From Hoeflea prorocentri (lineage in GTDB: Bacteria; Pseudomonadota; Alphaproteobacteria; Rhizobiales; Rhizobiaceae), in NCBI RefSeq assembly GCF_027944115.1, contig NZ_JAPJZI010000001.1, positions 4,216,001-4,280,000 of the forward strand: 64,000 bases of DNA, given 5' to 3'. Within the stretch, counting starts at the first letter, position 1. Each line of letters begins with the position of its first letter. A model generated the notes under the pieces. The model saw only the letters and a program-made list of their open reading frames with translations, had not been told where the DNA came from and searched no databases. Below, one piece after another: positions 46,042 to 54,806 of the stretch. The position numbers and the translations under genes were made by a program.

Positions 46042-46560
46042 ATGGAAAAGATAGATAAAAGCAAAATTGCAAGTTTCATAAATTTTGAAGCGGATACATC
46101 GAATAACAAATCCCTTGATGACCTATTTTATCGTGATCTTGGTTATCTAGACTACTTTGCGATGCCTATCGAGCCTGGAAAGCTACTTGGTCTACTGGAA
46201 CTTGTTTCTGATAATTTTTTCGTCGGCAAAGATGTACTTATAATGATCGATTCCGTTGTGTGGCCAAGTTGGGAGGATAAAAACCTTATTGATATTTCAC
46301 TTAACGGAAAGGGCATTTCCAAATTCTATTACGGATCGGATTTTCTGTATTTCGATGAAGATGAGACAACTGATGTAGTGTCTTTTGCATATATATTTTC
46401 CATGTTCCGATATGATTTCAGGATAATAGATACAGACGCTTCAGCGCACATATTTTTTTCCCATGATGATTGGTTTGTTATTCATGTGCAGGGAGATGCG
46501 GCAGAGAGGTTGGGGGCCATCTACGAATATGCGGATGTTTTAAAGAGGCCTACCGCCTGA
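46042..46560 (+). CDS. Hypothetical protein, markedly AT-rich gene
   Basis: A 172-residue protein starting MEKIDKSKIASFINFEADTS, with aromatic-rich segments YRDLGYLDYFAMPIEPGKLL and HIFFSHDDWFVIHVQGDAAE. It is acidic, without leader or membrane helix. Its DNA is the most AT-rich coding stretch in the window (runs of AAAA, TTTT and ATA codons), unlike the GC-rich host genes, which points to horizontal transfer. About 150 bp separate it from the preceding unknown gene. The C-terminal Trp-Phe-x-Ile pattern resembles some bacterial immunity proteins, but I cannot assign a family. Confidence 0.65.
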   Translation: MEKIDKSKIASFINFEADTSNNKSLDDLFYRDLGYLDYFAMPIEPGKLLGLLELVSDNFFVGKDVLIMIDSVVWPSWEDKNLIDISLNGKGISKFYYGSDFLYFDEDETTDVVSFAYIFSMFRYDFRIIDTDASAHIFFSHDDWFVIHVQGDAAERLGAIYEYADVLKRPTA

Positions 46561-46828
46561 AGCCCGATCACGTTGGCGCTGTGCTGAGGAACTATGTCCA
46601 TCTTTTGCAGGTAGGTTTTATCAGACATCTACTCTTTGGGTGGGTTTTCGGACAAAAATGTAGCTATCAAAATCCGACTCTTGCCTGTGCATCGCGTTCT
46701 TGTTCCGGGCATCGAGGGTGAATATGCCGTCCGATATATTCGCAATCTATTTGACTAAGCCAATTTCAACTAAAGCAAACCCGTAGAGTGGTTTTGCATA
46801 TCGTTTGTGCTTCACCGAAATGACCCCC
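46561..46828. other. Spacer at the right edge of the AT-rich block
   Basis: This is 268 bp with no supported gene. Its composition returns to the host average only near 46830. It may contain decayed coding sequence; no repeat of the tRNA-Leu 3' end was found here by eye. Confidence 0.35.
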
Positions 46829-49003
46829 TTAGGCGATCGCCGGTTCGGGTGTTTGGTTGTCTGTTTCCCTTTCCGGAACAGTCGCAAGCAGCCCCGGCAA
46901 AAGCGCCTCGGCAGCATAGGCGCCCGAGATCACAACGGCCTCGATGCCGGGGCCGTGGGTGGCGGCGCCGGCGAGGACGAGGTTGCGCATCGGGGTTTTG
47001 ACGGGGACCGTATCATCCTGTGTGCGAACGCCATAGATCGCGCCGTGCGCCGTGTGGGTGTAGCGCTGGAAGGTGACGGGGGTGGCGTCGGCGCGGTAGA
47101 CGATGCGCTCGTCGAGATCGGGGATGACCTGGCGGGCGCAGGTTACCATGTCGTCGCACAGCTTCGTCTTGCGGCCGAGATAGGCTTCGGAGCGCCGAAA
47201 GGCGGAATGGTCGAGATCATCGCCACCCTTCTCTGCGGCAAACCAGTCCTTCGCCTCGTCATTCGGGATGAGACGCAGGAGTTCGAGCGTCGAATAGCCC
47301 TCGGGCGCGCTGGTCGGATCGACGATGGACGGCATGATCATGCCGAAAGCCCCCTCCTCGCCATCAAAATGGATGATGGGCGGCAGATCAAGGTCGCCGC
47401 GCAGGCCAAGATGAACGGCGATTGCCGAACAGGCCGGACGGATCGGGCCGGTCTGAGCCTCAAGCTGTGCCGCAATCGAGCGGTCTTCAATCAACCGGTC
47501 CAGCATCAGGCGCAGATCGCCATTGCACAGGACGGCTTTGGCGCGGATGCGGCGCTCGACCCCCCGGTAATCCTTGACGACAAGGCCGGACGCCGCCCCG
47601 TTTTCCTGAACAATCCGGGTGACAGTGGTGCGCAGATGAACCGACCCGCCGAATTTTTCCACCGCGGCGGCAAGGCTTTCGCCCAAGCCGCCCGATCCGC
47701 CAACGGGATAGTAACCGCCGTGAAAATAGTAACCGAAGAGCGGCACCATGTCGGAGACAGGCGAATGTTCGGAATCGTCCGTCACATAGTCGGCGAGCAT
47801 ATCGATCCATTCGACCGCCTCGGGCGAGGTGACATGGCGGGCGACAAATTCGGTCCACGGACGATCCATCCAGGCAACGGCCAGCGGATGGGCATCGGCA
47901 AAGGCAAGCAGGCCGTCCGGCGTCGCCGGCGATCCGGGGATGCCGCCGCGTTCATCGACATTGGCATACATGGCCGTATAGACCTGATGGATATCCTCAA
48001 ACAGAGCTCTGATACCGTCGGCCTCTTCCGGGAACATGGCTGCCAGATCATCCGCGTAAGCGCGCCAATCCCGCGAAACCGAGACCGTTTTGCCGGCGAG
48101 CGTGTAGCGGTGATCCAGCCGCTCCCAATGGCAGTCATCGGCAATGCCGAACCGTTCGAACATCGCCCGGACCGGGCCGCCCGAATGCCAGCCGGAAACA
48201 TCGTGTACGCCTGAATCGAAGCGGAAAACAAGCGCCTGGCCGGTCTCAGGGTCGCGCGCCTTGCGCAGCCATGTGTGGGCAAAACCGCCCGGCACCACAT
48301 GCTGCTCGAAGACCTGCACGTTTAGGCCGGCCTGGGCCAGCAGCGCCGCTGCCGTCAACCCGCCTACTCCGGCACCGATCACGGCGACATCGCAGATCTC
48401 ATCCGCGTCAGCTACAGCCGGCGACGCCTTAGCGAAATCGGGTGGCGACCAGTCGTTGCGGCGGTCACCCCTGGCTGCCTGTCTCAAGGCGAAGGCGACG
48501 ATGGCCTTGGGAAGAGCGATGGAGACAATTGCGCCGAATGCCGCCGGGAGCCAGTTGGCAATAGCCGGCAGACCGAGAATGACGGCAATACCCATCCAGG
48601 CGAACAGGACGGCCCAGAAGGCCGACATGATCATGTTGACGAGGAGGAAAAGCGGCGTCTGGCTGGCGCCGCCATATTCGGAGGCCGAGAACGCCGCCGT
48701 CCAGGGCTTGCGGATGGCGACACTTGCCGCGGCCCCGACGGCGAGGCACAGAAGCACAACGCCTGTCGGCGCTTCCATCAGAGGCTGCACGTTGAACAGG
48801 CGGTCGACGAGGACAAGAAACAGACCGGCGATCAGGCCGATTTCGAACACCGGCGGCATTTTCAGCCCGCGCGTCGCCAGCGACCAGACAATGGCATAGG
48901 CGAAGGCCACGCCCGCGCCGATAAGCGGTGAAAACAGCCAAGCGCCCAGAAGATAAAGGGGCAGCGACAAAAGCGCGACATTCACCAGCAGATAGGTCTT
49001 CAT
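46829..49003 (-). CDS. Membrane domain fused to a CrtI/RetSat-type FAD-dependent oxidoreductase
   Basis: A 724-residue fusion. Residues 1-175 contain about six membrane helices (LLVNVALLSLPLYLLGAWLF, FEIGLIAGLFLVLVDRLFNV, TPLFLLVNMIMSAFWAVLFA). From about 203 a Rossmann dinucleotide site (CDVAVIGAGVGGLTAAALLA, then GLNVQVFEQHVVPGGFAHTW) begins a phytoene-desaturase/carotene-isomerase/retinol-saturase type flavoprotein. It ends with NLVLAGAATHGPGIEAVVIS. The family desaturates, saturates or isomerises polyenes and lipids; no carotenoid genes are nearby, so the substrate is open. The membrane part would anchor the enzyme near lipid substrates. It is divergent from a TetR gene over two perfect operators. 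Confidence 0.88.
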   Translation of the reverse strand: MKTYLLVNVALLSLPLYLLGAWLFSPLIGAGVAFAYAIVWSLATRGLKMPPVFEIGLIAGLFLVLVDRLFNVQPLMEAPTGVVLLCLAVGAAASVAIRKPWTAAFSASEYGGASQTPLFLLVNMIMSAFWAVLFAWMGIAVILGLPAIANWLPAAFGAIVSIALPKAIVAFALRQAARGDRRNDWSPPDFAKASPAVADADEICDVAVIGAGVGGLTAAALLAQAGLNVQVFEQHVVPGGFAHTWLRKARDPETGQALVFRFDSGVHDVSGWHSGGPVRAMFERFGIADDCHWERLDHRYTLAGKTVSVSRDWRAYADDLAAMFPEEADGIRALFEDIHQVYTAMYANVDERGGIPGSPATPDGLLAFADAHPLAVAWMDRPWTEFVARHVTSPEAVEWIDMLADYVTDDSEHSPVSDMVPLFGYYFHGGYYPVGGSGGLGESLAAAVEKFGGSVHLRTTVTRIVQENGAASGLVVKDYRGVERRIRAKAVLCNGDLRLMLDRLIEDRSIAAQLEAQTGPIRPACSAIAVHLGLRGDLDLPPIIHFDGEEGAFGMIMPSIVDPTSAPEGYSTLELLRLIPNDEAKDWFAAEKGGDDLDHSAFRRSEAYLGRKTKLCDDMVTCARQVIPDLDERIVYRADATPVTFQRYTHTAHGAIYGVRTQDDTVPVKTPMRNLVLAGAATHGPGIEAVVISGAYAAEALLPGLLATVPERETDNQTPEPAIA

Positions 49004-49044
49004 CTCTTGTTCCGGCGATAGGAGTGATTGCGAAAGATCATCGC

Positions 49045-49059
49045 GTTTACACTGTAAAC
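49045..49059. promoter_or_regulatory. TetR operator 1, GTTTACACTGTAAAC
   Basis: A perfect palindrome with seven-base arms, 41 bp upstream of the oxidoreductase ATG. It is identical to the site at 49071-49085 except for the central base. Confidence 0.75.
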
Positions 49060-49070
49060 TAGCGCAATGT

Positions 49071-49085
49071 GTTTACAATGTAAAC
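49071..49085. promoter_or_regulatory. TetR operator 2, GTTTACAATGTAAAC
   Basis: The second copy of the 15-bp palindrome, 26 bp centre-to-centre from the first, ending 30 bp before the TetR start. The pair lies in the shared promoter region of the divergent genes. Confidence 0.75.
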
Positions 49086-49115
49086 ATCATTTGCGACAAT
49101 CGGTGCGGCACGACT

Positions 49116-49766
49116 TTGACGGGGTCCCTCTTGGCAAGCGAATTGAAATCGAAGCTGGTGGACATAGCGGCCGGCATCCTGGAAAGGGACGGCCCCGACG
49201 CCTTGTCACTGCGCGTCGTGGCGCGGTCCGCCGGTGTCTCGCATATGGCGCCCTACCGTCATTTCGAGAACAAGAACGCCCTGCTCGCCGCCGTCGCGGA
49301 AACCGGGTTTCGCGCGCTTGTCGATTCGATTGACCGGGCAGTCGCCAAGGAGGAAAGCGGCCCGCTGATATCGCGCGCGATCGGCCTTGCCTATATCGAC
49401 TTTGCCCGCCGCAGGCCGGCGCTCTACCAGTTGATGTTCGGTCCGCAATTTGCAGATCACGAACACTATCCGGACCTTGCGGAGGCCGCCCTGTTGGCCC
49501 GGGACCGGTGTGTGGCGGCGGTCGGCCTTCTGGGTCCGCAGACAGGGTCCGAGGGCGCGCCGGAACTCGATCCGCTTGGCATCGCCATCTGGTCGATGGT
49601 TCATGGATTTGCCCAGTTGCTTATCGACGACTGGATCGATCTTCCCGAAAAGAGCAGCGAGCAACAACGGTTTGTCGAACAGGTTCTTGACGTTCTTGGC
49701 CGGGCCGTTCCGGCAAGCGGCGGGCAACAGACAGAGCCTGGTGCGGCGCGCCGCACGAGTCTCTAA
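49116..49766 (+). CDS. TetR/AcrR family transcriptional regulator
   Basis: A 216-residue regulator. The HTH covers LVDIAAGILERDGPDALSLR and VVARSAGVSHMAPYRHFENK. The C-terminal domain (ARRRPALYQLMFGPQFADHE, then IAIWSMVHGFAQLLIDDWID) matches the TetR_C group with the W-x-x-V-H-G-x-A motif. The TTG at 49116 is taken as start; a second TTG at 49131 is possible. Two perfect 15-bp palindromes upstream mark it as the local repressor of itself and the membrane/CrtI-type enzyme. The 3' end overlaps the convergent LysR gene by 4 bp. Confidence 0.92.
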   Translation: MTGSLLASELKSKLVDIAAGILERDGPDALSLRVVARSAGVSHMAPYRHFENKNALLAAVAETGFRALVDSIDRAVAKEESGPLISRAIGLAYIDFARRRPALYQLMFGPQFADHEHYPDLAEAALLARDRCVAAVGLLGPQTGSEGAPELDPLGIAIWSMVHGFAQLLIDDWIDLPEKSSEQQRFVEQVLDVLGRAVPASGGQQTEPGAARRTSL

Positions 49767-50614
49767 GGACGGCTCCGGACACTATTCTGCAGGATCGTTT
49801 CAAGCGCGCTGATGTCCGGGCGATGTCCGTCTGATTGTCTGTAGAGGGACAAGGCGACGCTGTTGAGAGACGGCAACCCCTCATCCTCGGCCACGATACG
49901 TAAGGGCGGCAGCACGGCGACCTTCGGCATCACTGTGAGCGCGACACCGGCGGCAACAAATGAGCGAACACCAACGGGATCGGGACTTGTATGGGCGATG
50001 AAGCCACGGCGGCCGATCCGGTCGAGCGCCTCAAGGGCAAAGCGCCGCAGATCGCGTCCGTCGGTCAGGAAAACCAATGGTACGTCCTGCCCGAAATTGC
50101 CGTCAAAATGCTCGCCAGCCGCCCAAACCAGCGGAGAATCTTCCACAAAGACACGGCCGCTCCGCCGGCCCTGGTCCATCATGAATGCCAGATCGAGTTC
50201 ACCGGCGTCAAAGCGGCCGGCAAGGGCATCGCTTCGATCACAAGAGATGTGAATCTGAACATCAGGATATGACCGGGCAAAGGCCCGCAACGCGACCGGA
50301 AGCACCGAGAGCGCAAGCGTAACAGTCGTGCCGAGACGGATCGTTGTTTGCGCGCCGGAGCTGCGCATCGTGTCCACTGCCTCGTCCGTCAGCGCCAGAA
50401 TACGCCGGGCATAAGCCAGGAAAACCGTTCCTTCATCGGTCAGACGGACCCGTTTTCCGCGGCCCCGCTCGAAAAGCGTTTGGCCGACGAGTTCCTCCAG
50501 CTTGGTGATGTGGGAACTGATTGCGGACTGAACGGTGTTTCGCCGCCTGGCGGCCTCGGAGAAATTCAACGTCTCGCAAACGGCCACAAAGCTCTCTAGA
50601 GCAACAAGATCCAT
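49763..50614 (-). CDS. LysR family transcriptional regulator
   Basis: A 283-residue LTTR. The winged helix MDLVALESFVAVCETLNFSE, AARRRNTVQSAISSHITKLE and LVGQTLFERGRGKRVRLTDE is followed by an effector domain (TTIRLGTTVTLALSVLPVAL, RFDAGELDLAFMMDQGRRSG). It is divergent from a TauE/SafE transporter gene with an AT-rich 98-bp gap, the classic LysR layout, so that gene is its likely target. The ATG start at 50614 is canonical. Confidence 0.94.
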   Translation of the reverse strand: MDLVALESFVAVCETLNFSEAARRRNTVQSAISSHITKLEELVGQTLFERGRGKRVRLTDEGTVFLAYARRILALTDEAVDTMRSSGAQTTIRLGTTVTLALSVLPVALRAFARSYPDVQIHISCDRSDALAGRFDAGELDLAFMMDQGRRSGRVFVEDSPLVWAAGEHFDGNFGQDVPLVFLTDGRDLRRFALEALDRIGRRGFIAHTSPDPVGVRSFVAAGVALTVMPKVAVLPPLRIVAEDEGLPSLNSVALSLYRQSDGHRPDISALETILQNSVRSRP

Positions 50615-50712
50615 ATATATATCTCATTTTATGATTTTATTGATAGTAATAAACTGTTTTTCTGATCTATCCAATTGTTCTATGCCTCCCGCATTCAACA
50701 GGGAGACGTGAT

Positions 50713-51483
50713 GTGACGCTGCCAACCGAGTTTTATGTCGTAGCGGCAGTCGCGGTGCTGCTCACCGGTCTTTCCAAGAGCGGTTTCGGCGGTGGGCTGG
50801 GGATCATGGCGGTGCCGCTTATGAGCCTTTTTGTTGCGCCGCAATTCGCTGCTGCGACGATGATGCCGATCCTCCTGGCAATGGATATCATCATCGTATG
50901 GCGCTATCGGCATGACTGGTCTGCTCCCGTGGTTCGGCTGCTGCTGCCCGGCGCGATCATCGGCCTGGGGGCCGGAGCGCTGGCGTTTCACCACGTGGAC
51001 GCAGCTCTGATCCGCTTTGCTGTCGGCCTGCTCGCTCTTTCCTTCGTCGCTCAATACGTTCTGTCGAGACGACGGTATGACGGAGACCGGGCTGCGCGAA
51101 ACGAAACCGTGCTTGCGCTCGGCGCCGTTTCCGGCTTTGCAAGTTTCATCGCCCATGCCGGTGGACCTCCGGTCAAAGGCTTCCTGCTGCGGAAGCGGCT
51201 TGAAAAATCGGCCTTTGTCGGCACCAATACGATATTTTTCTTCTTGCTGAATGCCACCAAAGCGGTCGCATACGGCGCGCTTGGCCACTACTCCGCCGAG
51301 AGCCTCGGTCTCAGCCTGACACTCTCCCCGATCCTTGTGCTGGGTGTGCTGATCGGATTCAAACTTCACGGGCTGATCGACCAGACACGGTTCACCGCAG
51401 TGGTCTACACACTGCTCGCTGTCACCGGCTCCAAGCTGGTTTGGGACAGCGTTCCGCTTTTGCTTCAGCCGGCTACCGGATGA
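50713..51483 (+). CDS. TauE/SafE family membrane transporter
   Basis: A 256-residue protein with about eight membrane helices. The family's glycine-rich first motif VAVLLTGLSKSGFGGGLGIM, the central PILLAMDIIIVWRYRHDWSA, the second repeat GAVSGFASFIAHAGGPPVKG and the later ATKAVAYGALGHYS are present. Family members are proposed to export sulfite, sulfoacetate or other organic anions. The GTG at 50713 has AGGGAG eight bases upstream. It is probably under the divergent LysR regulator; no sulfur gene is adjacent. Confidence 0.92.
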   Translation: MTLPTEFYVVAAVAVLLTGLSKSGFGGGLGIMAVPLMSLFVAPQFAAATMMPILLAMDIIIVWRYRHDWSAPVVRLLLPGAIIGLGAGALAFHHVDAALIRFAVGLLALSFVAQYVLSRRRYDGDRAARNETVLALGAVSGFASFIAHAGGPPVKGFLLRKRLEKSAFVGTNTIFFFLLNATKAVAYGALGHYSAESLGLSLTLSPILVLGVLIGFKLHGLIDQTRFTAVVYTLLAVTGSKLVWDSVPLLLQPATG

Positions 51484-51492
51484 TCGGGCGAT

Positions 51493-52269
51493 CTATTCCG
51501 GCCTGACGGCGTCCGCGGCCGTTCTATATTTTCTCCCGACGGGGATTTTCGTACCGTTTGCAAGCATGAGCACGACCCTGCCGTTCAACCGGCAGCGGCC
51601 GGACACCGCATGGCGTGCTACCCAGTGGGAGCGGTGAATCTGGGCTCCGGGTTCGGGCATGGCCTCGGCGATCGCATCGCGAAACCGCATGGCGACGAGT
51701 GTCCTGCCACGGGTGGTCACGACCTCGACATAATGGTCCTGTGCTGCAAGGCGAACCAGCCGTCCGCGTTTTTCCGGCGGCAAACGCGATATGAGTTGCG
51801 GAGCGACTGGCGCAGCCGGCAGCGGCGTCTTCTTCGGCAGCAATGACGGCAACAGCGCGATGCCCATTGTGACAACGGCGCACTGGCCGAAGATGGTCAG
51901 CAGATCGGCAGCACCGGGTTTCGATCCAAAGGCAAAAAGAAGCGCGACAACAACACCGAAGACAGGCATGGCGGCAATGATCGCGGCGACCGGCAGGCGA
52001 AGCCGGTGAGGGCAGCCCAGCCGCTCAGCCAGGATCTCGGCGGATGTTCCGGCCACATGTCCGGCGAGGGCTGTTCCGGCAACGACCAGCAACCAGAACA
52101 GGTGCCGCTCAAACGGTGCAAACGCATCGTAACTGCCGAAAGGGCCGGACAGCCCGGCAAAAATTGCGACGAGCAACAACAATACCAGCGTTTTGGTCGA
52201 TCCGAACACCGCCGCGCATTGGCGTTTGACATGCGCGGCCAGCGGGTCGTTTGCGAAGCTTTGGTGCAT
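51493..52269 (-). CDS. Membrane-anchored LytTR-type transcriptional regulator
   Basis: A 258-residue protein. Four membrane helices (residues about 25-145, e.g. TLVLLLLVAIFAGLSGPFGS, RLPVAAIIAAMPVFGVVVAL) lead to a C-terminal LytTR DNA-binding domain (GRLVRLAAQDHYVEVVTTRG, LVAMRFRDAIAEAMPEPGAQ, IHRSHWVARHAVSG, RLNGRVVLMLANGTKIPVGR). It lacks a response-regulator receiver domain and so works as a one-component, membrane-bound regulator whose signal is sensed by the helices. It is divergent from the amidase gene at 52353 with about 80 bp between, which is its probable target. Confidence 0.9.
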   Translation of the reverse strand: MHQSFANDPLAAHVKRQCAAVFGSTKTLVLLLLVAIFAGLSGPFGSYDAFAPFERHLFWLLVVAGTALAGHVAGTSAEILAERLGCPHRLRLPVAAIIAAMPVFGVVVALLFAFGSKPGAADLLTIFGQCAVVTMGIALLPSLLPKKTPLPAAPVAPQLISRLPPEKRGRLVRLAAQDHYVEVVTTRGRTLVAMRFRDAIAEAMPEPGAQIHRSHWVARHAVSGRCRLNGRVVLMLANGTKIPVGRKYRTAADAVRPE

Positions 52270-52352
52270 TTTACGAAGTCCTGCTTGGTTCGGCCCGACG
52301 AGCTGCCAGTATGGCGCTACGAGGTCAATATTAACATGCGGGAGAGATTTCC

Positions 52353-53438
52353 ATGCGGACCGTCACCTTGGCAAACTGGCGGCGGGCAAGCCGACTGCAC
52401 AGCAGCCTGTTTTTCTGGCTGTGGGCCTCGGCGGCCCTTGCCTGTTCGACCGTCGCGCTCGGGCTTCCTGACAGGCCGATCGTTGCCTACAGTTTCGACT
52501 ATGCTGCCACGGGAGACGGTTTTGTCTTCGTCAATCCGGCAAACGGCGCACGGCGTTCCATTATGGACGGTCCGGCGGCAAAATGGCCGGTTCGCTACGG
52601 CAGCGTCACCTTTAATCAGATGGGCCCGGGCATGCCGGCTGCCGGAATGAACACGAAAGGGCTCATTGTTACACTGATGTGGAATGAGGATGCTGTTTTT
52701 GGGACAGAAGGCACAGTCGTCCTCAACGAATTGGAGTTCATCCAGCGGCTGCTCGACACGTCCGGTTCGGTGGACGAGGCCTTGGCGTCGCTGCCGGGTC
52801 TTCGCATTGAAGGGCTTGTCCCCATTCACTTTTTTCTCGCCGATTCCAACGGTGCCGTTGCGGCGATCACGCCGGCGTCGACCGGATTTATCATCCACCA
52901 GGATGAGACCATGCCTGTCCCGGCCCTGACGAATACCACCTATGGCGACCTGATCGCACGCCTTGCCGATTTTGCGGGGCATGGCGGGAAGAGGACCGTG
53001 TCCTCCGAACCCGGTACGGGCGACCGAGGCAGCCTTGAACGCTTTGTCATCGCTGCAAATGCGTCACTGCATGGCGACCCGATGACAATGGCGGATGCCT
53101 TTGGCGTTCTGGCAAATGTCGCCAATGACGAGACCCGTTGGCAGATTGTCTTCGATCCGAAAAGGCTGGAGATCGGTTTCAGGATTGCCGGCCGCAAACG
53201 GGCACACCGGCTTGGGCTCAACGAGATTGATTTTCGCTGCCGCGACCGTCCCTTGTCCGCCGCACTTCAGGGTCTGACAGGCGAGGGCACGGCGGCAATG
53301 CTCGTCCCGGCCGATCCGGCAGAGGTAAGCAAGGTGTCCGCCGCAGTCCTCGCATCGCTTCGCGGCGCCGGTTTCGGGCCGGATGCAGCCGCGGGCCTCA
53401 CCATGGGTCTGCTCGCTTCCCTGAAATGCGAAGATTGA
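52353..53438 (+). CDS. Choloylglycine hydrolase-type linear amide C-N hydrolase (Ntn fold)
   Basis: A 361-residue exported precursor. The leader (SSLFFWLWASAALA) ends immediately before Cys31 (ACSTVALG), which after cleavage becomes the N-terminal nucleophile of an Ntn hydrolase. Family features are GPAAKWPVRYGSVTFNQMG, PGMPAAGMNTKGLIVTLMWN, HFFLADSNGAVAAI and ALTNTTYGDLI. Relatives are penicillin V acylases, bile-salt hydrolases and N-acyl-homoserine lactone acylases, so an acyl-amide signal or antibiotic is a plausible substrate. GGGAGAGAT precedes the ATG. It is divergent from a membrane LytTR regulator and convergent with the serine hydrolase gene. Confidence 0.92.
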   Translation: MRTVTLANWRRASRLHSSLFFWLWASAALACSTVALGLPDRPIVAYSFDYAATGDGFVFVNPANGARRSIMDGPAAKWPVRYGSVTFNQMGPGMPAAGMNTKGLIVTLMWNEDAVFGTEGTVVLNELEFIQRLLDTSGSVDEALASLPGLRIEGLVPIHFFLADSNGAVAAITPASTGFIIHQDETMPVPALTNTTYGDLIARLADFAGHGGKRTVSSEPGTGDRGSLERFVIAANASLHGDPMTMADAFGVLANVANDETRWQIVFDPKRLEIGFRIAGRKRAHRLGLNEIDFRCRDRPLSAALQGLTGEGTAAMLVPADPAEVSKVSAAVLASLRGAGFGPDAAAGLTMGLLASLKCED

Positions 53439-53447
53439 CATGGAGCT

Positions 53448-54692
53448 CTATGGGCGCTGCTCAGATACTTCCTTGGCGATGGATTGAAGCATCGTGAGAA
53501 CCCGATATTCCATGTCTTCATCCTCGTTGTATTCCGGATAGGTCGCATTCATCGCGATCACGATCTGCCGTTCGGGGTTGATGTAAAGAAACTGGCCGTG
53601 GATGCCGATTGCGGCGAAGTCACCGCTATCCTGCTCCAGTGGTATCCACCACTGGTTCTTGTATCCGAGGCCGTAATCCGAATTCGGGTTATCCCGCCCG
53701 GGCATGAGATGAGGCGCATCAGGCCGGGCGGATCGTTTCAGCCAGTCCTCCGAGACAATCCGATCGTCCCCAAAGGTGGTACCGCCCTCCAGAACAAGCA
53801 GACCGATGCGGGCAAGATCACGAGCGGTCACACTCAGCCCGCCCATGGCCGACGGTTCGCCAACGGCATCGGTGAGAATGTAGGCATCGCTCTCCGCACC
53901 GATTTTCTTCCAGAATTCATTCTCCAGGTAGTCACTGTAGGACCTCTTCGTCGCCCCGCGGATCACCATGGCAAGGATCTGGGTGTCGATGCTTGCATAA
54001 CGGTTGAAGGTGCCGGGTTCGAATTCCCGCTGCAAGGTGATTGCAAAATCGTCAAATGAACCGGTCAGGGAGGCTGCCACCATTCGCACGATGTCGGAAT
54101 TGAGATCGTCATAATCCTCGTCCCAGCGAATTCCGGAGGACATGTCCAGTATCTGCTGCACGGTCACGCCGTCGTAGGCGGACCCGACAAGCGACGGCGC
54201 ATATTTCGTGACCGGGTCGTCGAGGCTCTCGATGTCTTTGTCCTCAAAGGCCTTTCCGGCGAGGATCGACGCGACCGATTTGGACACGGACATGATAATG
54301 GCATGCGTGTCCCCGGTGTTGCCGCGCCGGTAATCCTCATAGAGAAGCGTGTCGCCTTTCAGGATCACGAGGCCCGTCTGGTGGATTTCTTCAAGCGTAT
54401 CCTCGACCGAATAGGTTTGTCCGTCGAACCGATAGTGCGCGGGCAGCCGGATTTCACCATCAACCGGTTCAAGCGACCTGACCGTTTGTCCCCTTTCTAT
54501 CCTGATGGCCGGATAGGTCTTGTGGAAAGAGCGAAACGCTTCGTCGATGTTCTCCGCTTCAAATGCGCTGCCATAAGCTATCAGCGCTCTGATGTCGCGA
54601 ATGTCATTCCAGTAGTATGTCGCACCGCCAAGGACGGCAAAAAGGACGACCGCAAGGGCGATCCAGATTTTTCGGGCCATATCAACAACCAT
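53448..54692 (-). CDS. Beta-lactamase-fold serine hydrolase (class C/6-aminohexanoate-hydrolase type)
   Basis: A 414-residue protein. One N-terminal membrane helix (IWIALAVVLFAVLGGATYYW) anchors a periplasmic serine hydrolase. The nucleophile motif S-x-x-K is at Ser135-Lys138 (MSVSKSVASILAG). RYASIDTQILAMVIRG holds the Tyr of the second motif and AIGIHGQFLYINPE the third (HG in place of K-T-G). Family members include esterases, D-aminopeptidases and nylon-oligomer hydrolases; the substrate is unknown. ATG 54692 or 54680 may start it. It faces a divergent TetR gene with a 16-bp dyad between. Confidence 0.9.
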   Translation of the reverse strand: MVVDMARKIWIALAVVLFAVLGGATYYWNDIRDIRALIAYGSAFEAENIDEAFRSFHKTYPAIRIERGQTVRSLEPVDGEIRLPAHYRFDGQTYSVEDTLEEIHQTGLVILKGDTLLYEDYRRGNTGDTHAIIMSVSKSVASILAGKAFEDKDIESLDDPVTKYAPSLVGSAYDGVTVQQILDMSSGIRWDEDYDDLNSDIVRMVAASLTGSFDDFAITLQREFEPGTFNRYASIDTQILAMVIRGATKRSYSDYLENEFWKKIGAESDAYILTDAVGEPSAMGGLSVTARDLARIGLLVLEGGTTFGDDRIVSEDWLKRSARPDAPHLMPGRDNPNSDYGLGYKNQWWIPLEQDSGDFAAIGIHGQFLYINPERQIVIAMNATYPEYNEDEDMEYRVLTMLQSIAKEVSEQRP

Positions 54693-54734
54693 ATTCGCAA
54701 GAAGAAGACGGCTTTGATGTAATCCTTTCTTATG

Positions 54735-54750
54735 TTAAGTAAATGCTTAA
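54735..54750. promoter_or_regulatory. Candidate TetR operator
   Basis: TTAAGTAAATGCTTAA has five-base arms TTAAG and CTTAA and one mismatch further in. It lies in the 114-bp gap between the serine hydrolase and the TetR gene, 43 bp upstream of the former. Confidence 0.5.
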
Positions 54751-54806
54751 TTTTGTCGCATCCCGAAGCGGGGTACTGGTCCAGACGGACGGGAAACAAA
54801 TAAAGA

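Noticed and set aside
46805-48214. A 469-codon open frame antisense to the membrane/CrtI-type gene.
   Set aside because: Shadow frame; the opposite strand encodes a clear flavoprotein with an intact dinucleotide-binding motif.
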